Source: Deinococcus sp. KSM4-11 (GTDB lineage Bacteria; Deinococcota; Deinococci; Deinococcales; Deinococcaceae). Taken from it: a stretch of 64,000 nucleotides of DNA. The position numbers and the translations under genes were made by a program. The notes beneath the pieces were generated by a model. The model did not search any database. It was not told the DNA's origin and was given only the letters and a program-made list of their open reading frames with translations. This document shows positions 18,169 to 27,488 of the stretch, in pieces. Every line of letters begins with the position of its first letter. The first letter of the stretch is position 1. The stretch covers positions 248,001 to 312,000 of the forward strand of contig NZ_SSNX01000003.1 of NCBI RefSeq assembly GCF_004801415.1, given 5' to 3'.

Positions 18169-20427
18169 GTGACGCCGTTCCTGGGGCCCGACCGGTCGTT
18201 GCTGGCCGGCACGTCCGGCTGGCTGGTTCTGCTGCTGCCGCTGACCCTGCTGAGCGTGCTGCTGTGCAGCGTGTTCATCCGCACGGCGGATCACCAGCGC
18301 CAGACCCTGCTGCTGCTGGCCGACACGACCGCCGGCACCAACCGGTACAGCGCCCTGGAATGGCAGGCCATCGGCAGCACGACCCTGAAGCCCGCGTTCT
18401 GGGTCGAGGTGCAGGCCAGCCGGGCCACCCTCACCGGCCTGCTCCAGGCACTGCAACGCGCTCAGGCGGCCGAAACCGCCGGTCTGGGCGGCTGGATCCA
18501 GGGCCGGCGGGCCCAGCCCACGGCGCCCTCCCTGGGCACGGTCATCGGCCTGCTGGGCGAGTACCTGCGCGCCACGGACGGAGAGTTCTTCCTGCTGCGC
18601 ATCGGCGACCGGACGGGTGGGCGCGGGCTGGACGAAACGCGCGTCGATCCCCTGGCCACCCGCCTGAACGAGGTGACCGCCCATCTGCGCCGAACCAGGG
18701 CGCTCGAGGCCGGCCGCACCGTGATGCTGGCGGTGGGCCTGAGCGTGATGACGCTGCTGTGCTCCCTGGTCACGGTGGGCGTCCTGGCCGAGCGGCTCAG
18801 GCAGAACCGGCGCGCCGCCCAGGTGCACGAGCGGGAACGCCAGGAGGAACGCGAGCGCGAGAACCGCGATCCGCTGACCGGCCTGTGGAACCGCCAGGAA
18901 CTGCACCGCCTGTTCGCCCGCTGGACGGCCAGGGGGGCGCTGAGCGTGCTGGTGCTCGACCTCAACCGCCTGCAGGCCATCAACGACAGCGGCGGGCACG
19001 CCGCCGGGGACACGCACCTGCGCCGCGTGGCGCTGGCCCTGCTGGAGGTCAGCCAGCCGCACGGCCTCGCGGCCCGCTGGGGGGGGGACGAGTTCGTGCT
19101 GCTGCTGCCGGGCGTGAGCGTGCAGGGCGCCCACCACCTCGCCGAGCGGGCCAGCACGCTGCTGGAAACGTCCGGTGATCCCCTGCCGCCCTTCGCGTAC
19201 GGTGCGGCGCACGTGCCGGAGGCGACCTCGCTGGAACGGGTGCTGGCCCTGGCGGACGCCGCCATGTACGAGCACAAGGAACGGCAGCGCGTGGACGTCG
19301 CGCGGCTCGGCCAGGGCGCGCGGGTGGGCGTGACCGTCGAGGAATTCACGTCCCGGCTGGAGCAGCTGGAAACGCCGCAGGAGGTGCTGGGCGAGGGGCT
19401 GGAGCTGGCCCGCACGGTGCTGGACTTCCAGGCGAGCGTGTCCCTGGAACGCGTCGGGGACGGGTTCATGCTGCGGCAGCTGGACGGCGAGATTCCAGGT
19501 GACGCGCGCGCCGCCCTGGAGGGCCGCCTGTACCACGCAGGCGACGGCGTGACCGGGCAGGCCATCGCGCTGAGCGCCACCCGCTGGAGCAACGACTACC
19601 CCGCCGAGGAGTACGCGCTGGACGTCTGGGTGGCGGGCGGCCTGAAGAGCGTGGTGATGGTGCCCGTGCGCTACGGGGGCCGCATGATGGGCCTGGTCGG
19701 CCTGCTGAACTTCAGCTCGTGGCGGGTCGTGACGCCCCAGGCGCGGCGACTGCTGGAAGCGCTGGCCTCCCGGCTGGGGCACACCTACGAGCGGGTGCAG
19801 GCGGTCGAGAGTGTCCGCACCGCCCTGCAGGGTGGCCTGCTCGCGCTGGGCGTGGCCCTGGAGGAACGCGACCTGGAAACGGCCGGGCACACCGCACGGG
19901 TCGTGGAACTCGCCGGGCAGCTGGGAGCGCGCCTGGGCATGAGCGCGTCGAAACTCGACGCGCTGCGGCAGGGCGCGTCGCTGCACGACATCGGGAAACT
20001 GGTCATTCCGGACGCCATCCTGCTCAAGCCCGGCCCGCTGTCTCAGAGCGAGTGGAACGTGATGCGCAACCACGCCGAACGGGGCTACGAGATCGCGTAC
20101 CGCCTGTCCGGCCTGCTGCCCACCACCCTAGACGTGATCCGCAGTCACCATGAGCGCTGGGACGGCACCGGCTACCCCGACGCCCTGAGAGGCGACGCGA
20201 TTCCGCTGCCCGCCCGCATCTTCGCGGTGTGCGACGTGTACGACGCCCTGACGCACGTCCGCCCGTACAAGGCCGCGTGGTCTCACGGAGCGGCCGTCGC
20301 GGAGATCCGCGCCCACAGCGGCACCCACTTCGACCCGCAGGTCGTGGAGGCCTTCGTGACGCTGATCGGCCCTGATCCCGACGTGAGAGAGGCCGCTGTG
20401 GACACCCCCCGCTTCCCGCACCCCTGA
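18169..20427 (+). CDS. Membrane GGDEF-GAF-HD-GYP hybrid c-di-GMP protein
   Basis: A 752-residue protein with two membrane helices (about 16-37 and 184-207) flanking an extracytoplasmic sensor region. A GGDEF domain follows ([18 protein letters not shown] at 305-309), then a GAF domain (about 400-545) and an HD-GYP domain (LHDIGK at about 605-610; WDGTGYPD at about 664-671). It can in principle both make and hydrolyse cyclic di-GMP. No RxxD inhibitory site is visible before GGDEF. GTG 18169 overlaps the stop of an eight-codon ORF starting at 18146 (GTGA). Confidence 0.9.
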   Translation: MTPFLGPDRSLLAGTSGWLVLLLPLTLLSVLLCSVFIRTADHQRQTLLLLADTTAGTNRYSALEWQAIGSTTLKPAFWVEVQASRATLTGLLQALQRAQAAETAGLGGWIQGRRAQPTAPSLGTVIGLLGEYLRATDGEFFLLRIGDRTGGRGLDETRVDPLATRLNEVTAHLRRTRALEAGRTVMLAVGLSVMTLLCSLVTVGVLAERLRQNRRAAQVHERERQEERERENRDPLTGLWNRQELHRLFARWTARGALSVLVLDLNRLQAINDSGGHAAGDTHLRRVALALLEVSQPHGLAARWGGDEFVLLLPGVSVQGAHHLAERASTLLETSGDPLPPFAYGAAHVPEATSLERVLALADAAMYEHKERQRVDVARLGQGARVGVTVEEFTSRLEQLETPQEVLGEGLELARTVLDFQASVSLERVGDGFMLRQLDGEIPGDARAALEGRLYHAGDGVTGQAIALSATRWSNDYPAEEYALDVWVAGGLKSVVMVPVRYGGRMMGLVGLLNFSSWRVVTPQARRLLEALASRLGHTYERVQAVESVRTALQGGLLALGVALEERDLETAGHTARVVELAGQLGARLGMSASKLDALRQGASLHDIGKLVIPDAILLKPGPLSQSEWNVMRNHAERGYEIAYRLSGLLPTTLDVIRSHHERWDGTGYPDALRGDAIPLPARIFAVCDVYDALTHVRPYKAAWSHGAAVAEIRAHSGTHFDPQVVEAFVTLIGPDPDVREAAVDTPRFPHP

Positions 20428-20449
20428 CCCGAACCGCGCTGGCGAGCGG

Positions 20450-21448
20450 TCAGTCGAGCAGATGCGTCCGCTGGCGTTTGGCGGCGTACATGCGGTGATC
20501 CGCGCGGCGCACCCAGGCCGTCAGGGTGTCGTCCGGGAGCGCCTCGGCCAGTCCAGCATTCACGTACGGCGCGCCCGGCGTCGGCCAGGCCCGCGTCTGC
20601 ACGTCCCGCAGGAACGCCTGCACGCGCCCCTGCGCGGCGTCCAGGGAACCCGGCAGCAGCGCAGCGAACTCGTCCCCGCCCAGCCGAAACACGTGCCCGC
20701 TCCCGGACGCCAGGGTCACCAGGGCCGCGCCGAGGCCGTGCAGCACCTCGTCGCCCACCTGATGGCCGTGGGTGTCATTGATGCCCTTGAAGTCCTGCAC
20801 GTCGATGACGACCAGCGTGACGGCATGCGGGCGGCTCAGGATCGCGCCGACCTGGGAAGTGAAGGCGCGGCGGTTGAGCAGTCCGGTCAGCGGATCGGTT
20901 CGCGCCTCATGCTCGACGCGCTCGTGCAGCGCGGCATTCTCCAGCGCGACGCTGACGTGGACGCCCAGCAGTTCCAGGAATTCCAGGTCCTCGGGCGTGA
21001 AGGCGCCCGGCAGGTCGCTCTGCACGGACAGCACCGACACTGGCGCGCTGTCAGGCCGCAGGGGCACGCCCATCCAGGAACGGGTGATTGGCCGGCCGGA
21101 TTCGGCGTTCAGGCGGAACACCGTGAGCCGTTCGCGCGTCAGGTAGGTCTCCAGGTCGTTCTCCAGGCGCAGGCGTCCGGCGAGCACACGCTCCAGCAGG
21201 CCGTCGTCGCGCGGCTGGACACGCTCGCTCACGCTGGTGTCGCCTTCCAGGGTGCGGGTCGCCCAGCCCCCGTCCGCCGTGCGGGTGGCGAGCAGCGTGA
21301 CGGGCGCGGTGAACAGCGTGCGGGCCTCGCGGTGCACGGACTGCACGAGTTCCTCGGTGCGGACGCTGCGGGCCAGGGTGGCGGCCACCTGCACCAGCGA
21401 ACGGTACCGGGCAATCTGACGGTTCAGGTCAGTGGGCGCCGTGGTCAT
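20450..21448 (-). CDS. GAF-GGDEF diguanylate cyclase
   Basis: A soluble 332-residue protein: a GAF sensor domain (about 15-160, SLVQVAATLARSVRTEELV to FLELLGVHVSVALENAAL) then a GGDEF domain (TDPLTGLLNRRAF, NDTHGHQVGDEVL, RLGGDEFAALLPG). The signature is intact, so it should make cyclic di-GMP from GTP when the GAF ligand or state permits. ATG 21448 is chosen because homology begins there; an in-frame upstream start adds only low-complexity residues. It is convergent with the hybrid GGDEF/HD-GYP gene, so two c-di-GMP genes sit tail to tail. Confidence 0.88.
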   Translation of the reverse strand: MTTAPTDLNRQIARYRSLVQVAATLARSVRTEELVQSVHREARTLFTAPVTLLATRTADGGWATRTLEGDTSVSERVQPRDDGLLERVLAGRLRLENDLETYLTRERLTVFRLNAESGRPITRSWMGVPLRPDSAPVSVLSVQSDLPGAFTPEDLEFLELLGVHVSVALENAALHERVEHEARTDPLTGLLNRRAFTSQVGAILSRPHAVTLVVIDVQDFKGINDTHGHQVGDEVLHGLGAALVTLASGSGHVFRLGGDEFAALLPGSLDAAQGRVQAFLRDVQTRAWPTPGAPYVNAGLAEALPDDTLTAWVRRADHRMYAAKRQRTHLLD

Positions 21449-21765
21449 GCCTGCGGTCAGTATCGCACGCCGGGGAATCACAACCCAGCGGGTACCGACC
21501 CAGAAAGCGGGCACCAGAACGCGCAAATCCGGGAACGTGACCATGGCACGTGGCGCGCTGCCATCGGCCGTCTGCCCCGCCAAGGAGGCCCGAGATGGTG
21601 TCGTTTCCGGCCACGAGACGACTGGACACGGATCCCCTCCCGCCCGGCATCTGCGCTTCCCTTTCCCCTCTCCTTCGTCCACAGTGGCAGGAACGCATCA
21701 CGCAGACCCCGCACCCGGCCCGACCGATGGCCGAAGCGTGCCGGATGACGCCCAAGGAGAATGCC
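21449..21765 (+). other. 317-base upstream region of tldD with an alternative start
   Basis: Divergent region between the GAF-GGDEF gene and tldD. It holds an AAGGAGG placed six bases before ATG 21595, in frame with tldD and without intervening stop; use of it would add 57 Pro/Arg-rich residues. No palindrome or clear -35/-10 pair seen. Confidence 0.4.
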
Positions 21766-23187
21766 ATGACCTCACCATCACTGAATGCATCCCTGCTCGA
21801 CGCCACACTGGCCGCCGAGGTGCTGCACCTGGCCCGCGCGGGTGGCGCGGATTTCTCCGAACTGTTCGTGGAGGACACCCTGAGCACCCAGCTCAGGCTG
21901 CACCAGGGGGAATTGAAGGACGCGGGCGGCGGGAACCTGTACGGCGCGGGCCTGCGCCTGCTGTACGGCACGCGCGTGGTGTACGCCTACACCAACGACG
22001 TGACGCCGGCCGGCCTGCGCGATCTGGCGGGGGCGGTGGCCCGCGCGCAGGGAGGGAGCGGCCAGGTCACGCGGGACGGCGTGGGCGGGCTGGACTTCCG
22101 GACTGTGGACGCGAGACCGCTGTACGTGGCCCGCCAGCACCCGCTGGCCACCTCGAAGCGCGACAAGCTGGCCCTGATGCGCCGCGCGCACGGCGGCGCC
22201 GCCGGGGTGGGCGACGTGCAGACCGTGGACGTCACGTACACCGACCGGGTACAGCGCGTGCTGATCGCCACCTCCGAGGGGCTGTGGGCCGAGGACGAGC
22301 GCGTGCAGACCCGGCTGTACGTGAACGCCATCGCGCAGGACGGCACGCTGCGCGAGAGCGGGTACCACGCGCCGGGCGCGTCGCGCGGCCTGGAGTTCTT
22401 CGAGGAGGTCACGCCCGAGAGCATCGGCGCCGAGGCCGCCCGCATCGCGAACGCCATGCTGCGCGCCGGCTACGCGCCCGCCGGGAAACTACCGGTGGTG
22501 ATCGGGAACGCCTTCGGCGGCGTGATCTTCCACGAGGCCTGCGGCCACATCCTGGAAACGACCGCTGTGGAGAAGAACGCCAGCGTGTTCGCCGACAAGC
22601 TGGGGCAGCAGATCGCGGACGCCTGCGTGACGGCCATCGACGACGGCACCCTGCCCGGCTCGTGGGGCATGGTGAACGTGGACGACGAGGGCATGCCCGC
22701 GCAGCGCACCGTGCTGATCGAGAAGGGCATCCTGACGTCGTTCATGGTGGATCGGCTGGGCGCGCAGAAGACCGGGTATGCCCGCACCGGCTCGGGTCGG
22801 CGGCAGAACTACACCTACGCTCCCGCGAGCCGCATGAGAAGCACCTTCATCGACAACGGCGACCGCACCCCGGACGACTTGATCCGCAGCGTGGATCACG
22901 GTATCTACGCCCGCACCATGGGCGGCGGCAGCGTCAGCCCCGGCACCGGGGACTACAACTTCGCCGTAAACGAGGCGTACATGATCCGCAACGGGCAGAT
23001 CGCCGAGCCGCTCAAAGGGGCCTCACTGGTGGGCAACGGCGCGCAGGATCTGCTGAACATCGTGGGCGTGGCTGGGGATCTCAGCCTGGGGCAGGGCATG
23101 TGCGGCAGCGTGTCGGGCAGTATTCCGACGGACGTGGGGCAGCCGCACCTGCTGATCAGCGCGATCACCGTGGGAGGCCGCGCATGA
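21766..23187 (+). CDS. tldD: TldD-type metalloprotease
   Basis: TldD is the catalytic subunit of the heterodimeric TldD/TldE protease, which cleaves unfolded or leader-type peptides in the cytosol (microcin B17 maturation, CcdA degradation in E. coli). The 473 residues contain the zinc motif HEACGH (His256, Glu257, His261) and the conserved C-terminal region GGGSVSPGTGDYNFAVNEAY. ATG 21766 has AAGGAGA upstream and matches the family start. Its stop overlaps the tldE start (ATGA). No precursor-peptide gene is evident nearby. Confidence 0.95.
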   Translation: MTSPSLNASLLDATLAAEVLHLARAGGADFSELFVEDTLSTQLRLHQGELKDAGGGNLYGAGLRLLYGTRVVYAYTNDVTPAGLRDLAGAVARAQGGSGQVTRDGVGGLDFRTVDARPLYVARQHPLATSKRDKLALMRRAHGGAAGVGDVQTVDVTYTDRVQRVLIATSEGLWAEDERVQTRLYVNAIAQDGTLRESGYHAPGASRGLEFFEEVTPESIGAEAARIANAMLRAGYAPAGKLPVVIGNAFGGVIFHEACGHILETTAVEKNASVFADKLGQQIADACVTAIDDGTLPGSWGMVNVDDEGMPAQRTVLIEKGILTSFMVDRLGAQKTGYARTGSGRRQNYTYAPASRMRSTFIDNGDRTPDDLIRSVDHGIYARTMGGGSVSPGTGDYNFAVNEAYMIRNGQIAEPLKGASLVGNGAQDLLNIVGVAGDLSLGQGMCGSVSGSIPTDVGQPHLLISAITVGGRA

Positions 23188-24533
23188 CCGCCGAGCAGCT
23201 GAGCATCGCGGAGGCCCGCACCTACCTGCTGGAGCGCGCCCGGCAGCGGAACGTCGAGCTGGAGGTGTACGCCGAGCGGGACACCTCCACGAGCATCAAG
23301 GCCTTCGGCGGCGAGGTCAGCGAGTTCAAGCTCCAGGCCCGTCAGGGATTGGGGCTGCGCGCCCTGGTCGGCGGCGCGTGGGGTTACGCCTTTACCGAGA
23401 ACCTCTCCCGGCAGGCGCTGAACCGCGCGCTGGATACCGCTGTCGAGAACGCGAGCCTGGTCGCCCCGGAGGCGGGCTCCGCGCTGTCCGACTGGCCCGC
23501 TCCGCCGGCCCTCGACCTGCACGGCGAGGGCCTGAGCGGCGTGAGCGTCGAGCAGAAGGTGCAGTCGGCGCTGGCGCTGGAGGCCGCCGCCCGCACCGCC
23601 GATCCCCGCGTGACCAGCGTGCCCTACAGCTCGTACTCCGACAGCGACACCGACACCCTGCTTGGGAACACGTATGGCCTGGAGCGCGGCGAGAAAGCCC
23701 TGCACGCCTTCACCTACGTCGCGCCGCTGGTCAGCGAGGACGGCCAGAACAAGATGAAGGGCGAGTGGCAGTTCACGCGGGAATTCACGGAACTCGACCC
23801 GACCCGCACCGCCCTGGAGGCTGTCCGGAAGAGCGCCGCGCTGCTGGGCGCGCAAGCTGCCCCAAGCGGCACCTTCCCCGCCGTCATCACGGGCGAGTGC
23901 CTGGGCAGCCTGCTCGCGCTGTTCGCCCCGATGTTCAGCGGAAAGATGGTCGAGGAAGGCAAGAGTCCCCTGGCGGGCCGCCTGGGCCGCGTGGTCGCCA
24001 GCCCGCTCGTCACGCTGGTCGACGACCCCACGTTGCCGCGTGGCCTGAACTCCCGCTCCTTCGACGCCGAGGGCCATCCCAGCCTTCCGCTCACGCTGAT
24101 CGACGCCGGAACGCTGAGCGCCTTCATGCACAACGCCCAGACGGCCGCGCGGGCCGGCACAAGCAGCACCGGTCACGCCAGCCGCTCCAGTTACCAGGGC
24201 ACGGTGGGGGTGGGCCACAGCAACCTGCTGATGCACGCCGGCACCACCGCGCCGGATCAGCTCTCCCAGGGCGTCACGGGCGTCCAGCTCACCGGCATTG
24301 CCGGCGGACACGCAGGTGCCGATCCGTACACGGGTGATTTCAGCCTCCAGGCCGAGGGCTTCTGGATCGAGGACGGACACGTCGCGCACCCGCTGGAGGT
24401 CTACACCGTCGCCGGAAACATCCTCGACGTCCTGCGAGACGTGCAGGCGGTCGGCACCGAGATCGAGTGGACGATGCACGCCGCCGGGGCGCCCGCCGTG
24501 CGCGTGAAGGCACTGGCCGTGGGTGGGAGCTAA
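23184..24533 (+). CDS. pmbA: TldE/PmbA-type protease partner
   Basis: The non-catalytic half of the TldD/TldE heterodimer. The 449 residues share the TldD fold (SIKAFGGEVSEFKLQARQGLGLRALVGGAWGYA written in family order, GLNSRSFDAEGHPS, GTSSTGHASRSS) but lack an HExxxH zinc motif, as expected for TldE. The C-terminus GGHAGADPYTGDFSLQAEGF is diagnostic. It is translationally coupled to tldD by a four-base overlap. Confidence 0.94.
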   Translation: MTAEQLSIAEARTYLLERARQRNVELEVYAERDTSTSIKAFGGEVSEFKLQARQGLGLRALVGGAWGYAFTENLSRQALNRALDTAVENASLVAPEAGSALSDWPAPPALDLHGEGLSGVSVEQKVQSALALEAAARTADPRVTSVPYSSYSDSDTDTLLGNTYGLERGEKALHAFTYVAPLVSEDGQNKMKGEWQFTREFTELDPTRTALEAVRKSAALLGAQAAPSGTFPAVITGECLGSLLALFAPMFSGKMVEEGKSPLAGRLGRVVASPLVTLVDDPTLPRGLNSRSFDAEGHPSLPLTLIDAGTLSAFMHNAQTAARAGTSSTGHASRSSYQGTVGVGHSNLLMHAGTTAPDQLSQGVTGVQLTGIAGGHAGADPYTGDFSLQAEGFWIEDGHVAHPLEVYTVAGNILDVLRDVQAVGTEIEWTMHAAGAPAVRVKALAVGGS

Positions 24534-24543
24534 GCGGGATTCG

Positions 24544-25224
24544 ATGCCTACAGGTTCTGCGCCGAGCACCCGAGACCTGCTGCACCAGCTTGAGCGCTGG
24601 GGACGGTCAAAAGCGCCAGCTGCACTCGCCGATCTAAGGCCAGGAGCCACACAGACTGCCCTTGATGAACTTGAGCAGCTGATTTCGTTTCCACTCCCGG
24701 AGGCGTTCCGAGCGCTATACAGCTGGCATGACGGCCAGAACTGGAATATGGGCGGACTGTTCAGCCTCGGATTCCTGAGTCTGCAAGGCGTCAAGAGCGA
24801 GTGGAAGATGTGGCGTTCCATCGAGCAAGCCTCGCCCGGAATGGATGATCTCGGAGATTTCACCTCCACGCCTCATCACGCGATTCAGCTCAGGTACTCA
24901 ACGCCGGGCTGGCTAGGTTTTCTCACAGACACTGCCGGAGACACGATAGGACTGGATTTCACCCCTGCCCCTTCGGGAGTGCCTGGTCAAATCATAGGTT
25001 TTGGACGAAATGCTGAACACAAATATGTGCTTGCAGACTCGCTCCACGACTTTCTAGATGAATACCTGCAACGGCTGCTTCTGAAGCAATACACACTTGA
25101 GCATTACGATAACCATCCCATTCCATACGTCATGCTTCACGATGAGTTAAGTCGACCTCCCGAAGTCATCAGGAACGTGACGGATTACTTCCCGTGGTTC
25201 GGCGCAACAGCGAAAATGCCGTAG
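24544..25224 (+). CDS. SMI1/KNR4 (SUKH) family protein
   Basis: The 226-residue protein has the SUKH pattern: LDELEQLISFPLPEAFRALYSWHDGQN, followed by LGFLSLQGVKSEWKMW, a GWLGFLTDTAGDTIGLDFTP core and an LADSLHDFLDEYLQRL helix. SUKH proteins are often immunity proteins against toxins, but many bacteria carry solitary copies of unknown role; no toxin gene is next to it. Base composition is slightly more AT-rich than around it. It begins 10 bases after tldE; a GTG at 24523, overlapping tldE, is an alternative start. Confidence 0.8.
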   Translation: MPTGSAPSTRDLLHQLERWGRSKAPAALADLRPGATQTALDELEQLISFPLPEAFRALYSWHDGQNWNMGGLFSLGFLSLQGVKSEWKMWRSIEQASPGMDDLGDFTSTPHHAIQLRYSTPGWLGFLTDTAGDTIGLDFTPAPSGVPGQIIGFGRNAEHKYVLADSLHDFLDEYLQRLLLKQYTLEHYDNHPIPYVMLHDELSRPPEVIRNVTDYFPWFGATAKMP

Positions 25225-25301
25225 AAGCGGGTCAAGATCACCTTTCTGAGACTGTCCTCTCTGCTGGCGAATGTTTAGAAGTCGTGGAATTCATGTCCAC
25301 C

Positions 25302-25928
25302 TCAGCCCGCTCTCTCCCCCGCCCGCACCGCCCCTTTCAGCACGTTCTGCGGCGGCGCGAGCGGGCAGCTCCAGCGTGGGTCGTAGAAGCACGACGGGTG
25401 GAACGCGAAGTTGAAGTCCAGCACAAGTTCCCCAGCCAGCGTGCTGCCCAGGTCGGCACTCTTGGCCGTGTCGAGCAGGTAGCGGCCGCCGCCGTAGCTT
25501 TCGCGGCCACTGGTGGCGTCCCGGAAGGGCAGGAACACGCCGCCGCCATACACGTCGATCCAGTACACGTCCAACGTCCCGACCGGGAGGCTCACCCGTC
25601 CGAAACGCACCAGCGGCATGGCCTGCCCGGTTGAGGACGGGACGGTCAGGCGCTCCTGCGGCAAGGGCTCCACGGGCGCGGTGAAGGCCAGGGCGGGATC
25701 GTACGGCCAGACCGGCAGGGTGTCGAAACCGGTGCGGGCCTCGGACAGCAGCGGGGACTGGGAGTGCGTTGTGAACAGCCGATTCCGTTCCGCCTGCCAC
25801 AGCGCGTGCGCGGCCACAGGATCGCGTTCCCGTTCCTCGCGCACGCGGGCGTACAGGGCCCCGACCTGCCGCCGCCAGTCGAGCAGGTCGAGCCAATCGG
25901 CGTCGGGAGAGGTGGAGTCAGGAGTCAT
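25302..25928 (-). CDS. DUF1684 family protein
   Basis: The 208-residue protein ends with the DUF1684 signature: YWIDVYGGGVFLPFRDATSG, SYGGGRYLLDTAKSADLG, LVLDFNFAFHPSCFYDPRW and CPLAPPQNVL. Function unknown; the conserved His/Cys/Asp/Tyr cluster suggests a binding site. ATG 25928 is chosen over ATG 25937 because TAGCAT lies seven bases before it, within the longer frame's first codons. It is divergent from the small Cys-rich gene at 26001. Confidence 0.85.
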   Translation of the reverse strand: MTPDSTSPDADWLDLLDWRRQVGALYARVREERERDPVAAHALWQAERNRLFTTHSQSPLLSEARTGFDTLPVWPYDPALAFTAPVEPLPQERLTVPSSTGQAMPLVRFGRVSLPVGTLDVYWIDVYGGGVFLPFRDATSGRESYGGGRYLLDTAKSADLGSTLAGELVLDFNFAFHPSCFYDPRWSCPLAPPQNVLKGAVRAGERAG

Positions 25929-25935
25929 GCGGGCC

Positions 25936-25941
25936 ATGCTA
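25936..25941 (-). promoter_or_regulatory. -10 element (TAGCAT), DUF1684 gene
   Basis: TAGCAT on the minus strand, seven bases before ATG 25928; decides the start codon. Confidence 0.5.
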
Positions 25942-25987
25942 CGCAGATCACGGCGGATGTACTGGGACGTCAGGTGGCTGGGCGGCC

Positions 25988-25993
25988 TACTAT
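25988..25993 (+). promoter_or_regulatory. -10 element (TACTAT), 83-aa gene
   Basis: TACTAT seven bases before GTG 26001; divergent from the DUF1684 promoter 46 bases away. Confidence 0.5.
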
Positions 25994-26000
25994 CAAGAAG

Positions 26001-26252
26001 GTGGATCGACTCGCGCTTATTCCATCTGACACGCTCTACTGCTACTCACTCCGCCTCGGTCAAAGCGGTCACTACGAGACGTGGTATTGCCCGTACTGGC
26101 AAGGACAATCCACAGGGCCACTGGAAGATCGCTGGGGCGAGTGCGCCATTCTGGAAAAACGGGATACGCCGCACTCGCCCAACAAGCTGTGGGATCGCGT
26201 CAAGGCCGCCAAATGCCCGGAGCTTCCATGCGTAAGATCTCTCGACCCCTGA
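26001..26252 (+). CDS. Small Cys/Trp-rich hypothetical protein, 83 aa
   Basis: GTG 26001 opens MDRLALIPSDTLYCYSLRLG and runs to TGA 26252. Notable residues are CYS near the start, YCPYW, GEC and KCPELPC, suggesting metal or disulfide chemistry, and several Trp. I do not recognise it. Support for a real gene: a good leaderless -10, sensible amino-acid content, and lower GC than neighbours, which fits an acquired or lineage-specific gene. It ends 91 bases before mqnE. Confidence 0.5.
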   Translation: MDRLALIPSDTLYCYSLRLGQSGHYETWYCPYWQGQSTGPLEDRWGECAILEKRDTPHSPNKLWDRVKAAKCPELPCVRSLDP

Positions 26253-26331
26253 TCCAGGGCGACGGTCTTCACGCCATCCTTACACGCTGCCGGATGTGCC
26301 AGACGGGACACTTTCTGCCCCAGTGCGGGCG

Positions 26332-26337
26332 TATCCT
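26332..26337 (+). promoter_or_regulatory. -10 element (TATCCT), mqnE operon
   Basis: TATCCT six bases before ATG 26344; no Shine-Dalgarno; leaderless arrangement. Confidence 0.5.
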
Positions 26338-26343
26338 GCCCTC

Positions 26344-27486
26344 ATGAAGTGGCTTTCGGATCGTGCGCTTTCCCCCGTCGTGGACAAGGTGGAGGCCGGG
26401 GAACGCCTGTCCTTCGACGAGGGGATGAGCCTGTTCCACACCCGTGACCTGAACGCCCTGATGCGCCTCGCGAACCACCGCAAGGAGCGCCTGCATGGCG
26501 ACAAGGTGTACTTCGTGCACTCGATGCGGCTGGAGTTCACGAACATCTGTTATGTGGGCTGCACCTTCTGCGCGTTCGCGGCACACAAGAACGAGGAGCG
26601 TGCGTGGGACTACTCGCCTGAGGAGGTCGTGGCGCAGGTGCAGCGGCGCTACCTGCCCGGCATCACGGAACTGCACATGAGCAGCGGGCACCATCCGAAC
26701 CACCCCTGGGCGTACTACCCGCAGATGGTGCGCAACCTGCGCGAGGCCTTCCCGGATCTGCAGGTGAAGGCCTTCACGGCGGCCGAGATCGAGCATCTGA
26801 GCAAGATCTCCAAGAAGTCCACGCTGGAGGTGCTGCGCGAGCTTCAGGATGCGGGGCTGAGCGCCATGCCGGGCGGCGGCGCGGAGATCTTCGCGGATCG
26901 CGTGCGGCACCAGGTGGCGAAGAACAAGGTGAAGGCGGAGAAGTGGCTGCAGATCCACAGCGAGGCGCACTTGCTGGGCATGCGCACGAACGCGACCATG
27001 CTGTACGGCCATATCGAGACGCTGGAGGAACGCCTGGATCACATGGATCGCCTGCGCACCCTGCAGGACGACTCGCTGGCGCGCTTCGGCGGGGGATTTC
27101 ACGCCTTCATTCCGCTGGCCTTCCAGCCGCTCGGGAACTCCCTGGCGCAGAACCTCGGCAAGACGGATTTCACGACGGGGCTGGACGACCTGCGGAACCT
27201 CGCGGTGGCGCGCATCTACCTCGACAACTTCCCGCACATCAAGGGGTACTGGGTCATGATCGGCTCGGAACTCACGCAGGTGTCGCTCGACTGGGGCGTG
27301 TCCGACATCGACGGTACGATTCAGGAGGAGCACATCGCGCACGCGGCCGGGGCGACCAGTCCCATGAAGCTCAGCGAGCAGGGCATGATCCGCATGATCC
27401 AGGCCGCCGGGCGCACGCCTGTGCTGCGCGACGCGTACTACAACGAGCTGGAGGTCTTCCCGGCCACCGTGGAGGCCGCCGACTGA
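26344..27486 (+). CDS. mqnE: Aminofutalosine synthase (radical SAM)
   Basis: MqnE converts 3-[(1-carboxyvinyl)oxy]benzoate plus SAM to aminodeoxyfutalosine in the futalosine route to menaquinone. The 380 residues carry the radical-SAM cluster motif CYVGCTFC (CxxxCxxC) in RLEFTNICYVGCTFCAF, followed by MSSGHHPNHPW, GLSAMPGGGAEIF and RTNATMLYGHIE, all typical of MqnE/MqnC-type enzymes. First gene of an apparent four-gene operon ending with mqnA. Regulation beyond the leaderless promoter is not evident. Confidence 0.95.
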   Translation: MKWLSDRALSPVVDKVEAGERLSFDEGMSLFHTRDLNALMRLANHRKERLHGDKVYFVHSMRLEFTNICYVGCTFCAFAAHKNEERAWDYSPEEVVAQVQRRYLPGITELHMSSGHHPNHPWAYYPQMVRNLREAFPDLQVKAFTAAEIEHLSKISKKSTLEVLRELQDAGLSAMPGGGAEIFADRVRHQVAKNKVKAEKWLQIHSEAHLLGMRTNATMLYGHIETLEERLDHMDRLRTLQDDSLARFGGGFHAFIPLAFQPLGNSLAQNLGKTDFTTGLDDLRNLAVARIYLDNFPHIKGYWVMIGSELTQVSLDWGVSDIDGTIQEEHIAHAAGATSPMKLSEQGMIRMIQAAGRTPVLRDAYYNELEVFPATVEAAD

Positions 27487-27488
27487 GC

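Noticed and set aside
17959..20073. 704-codon minus-strand open frame
   Set aside because: Antisense to the GGDEF-GAF-HD-GYP gene, Gln/His/Arg-rich without domains.
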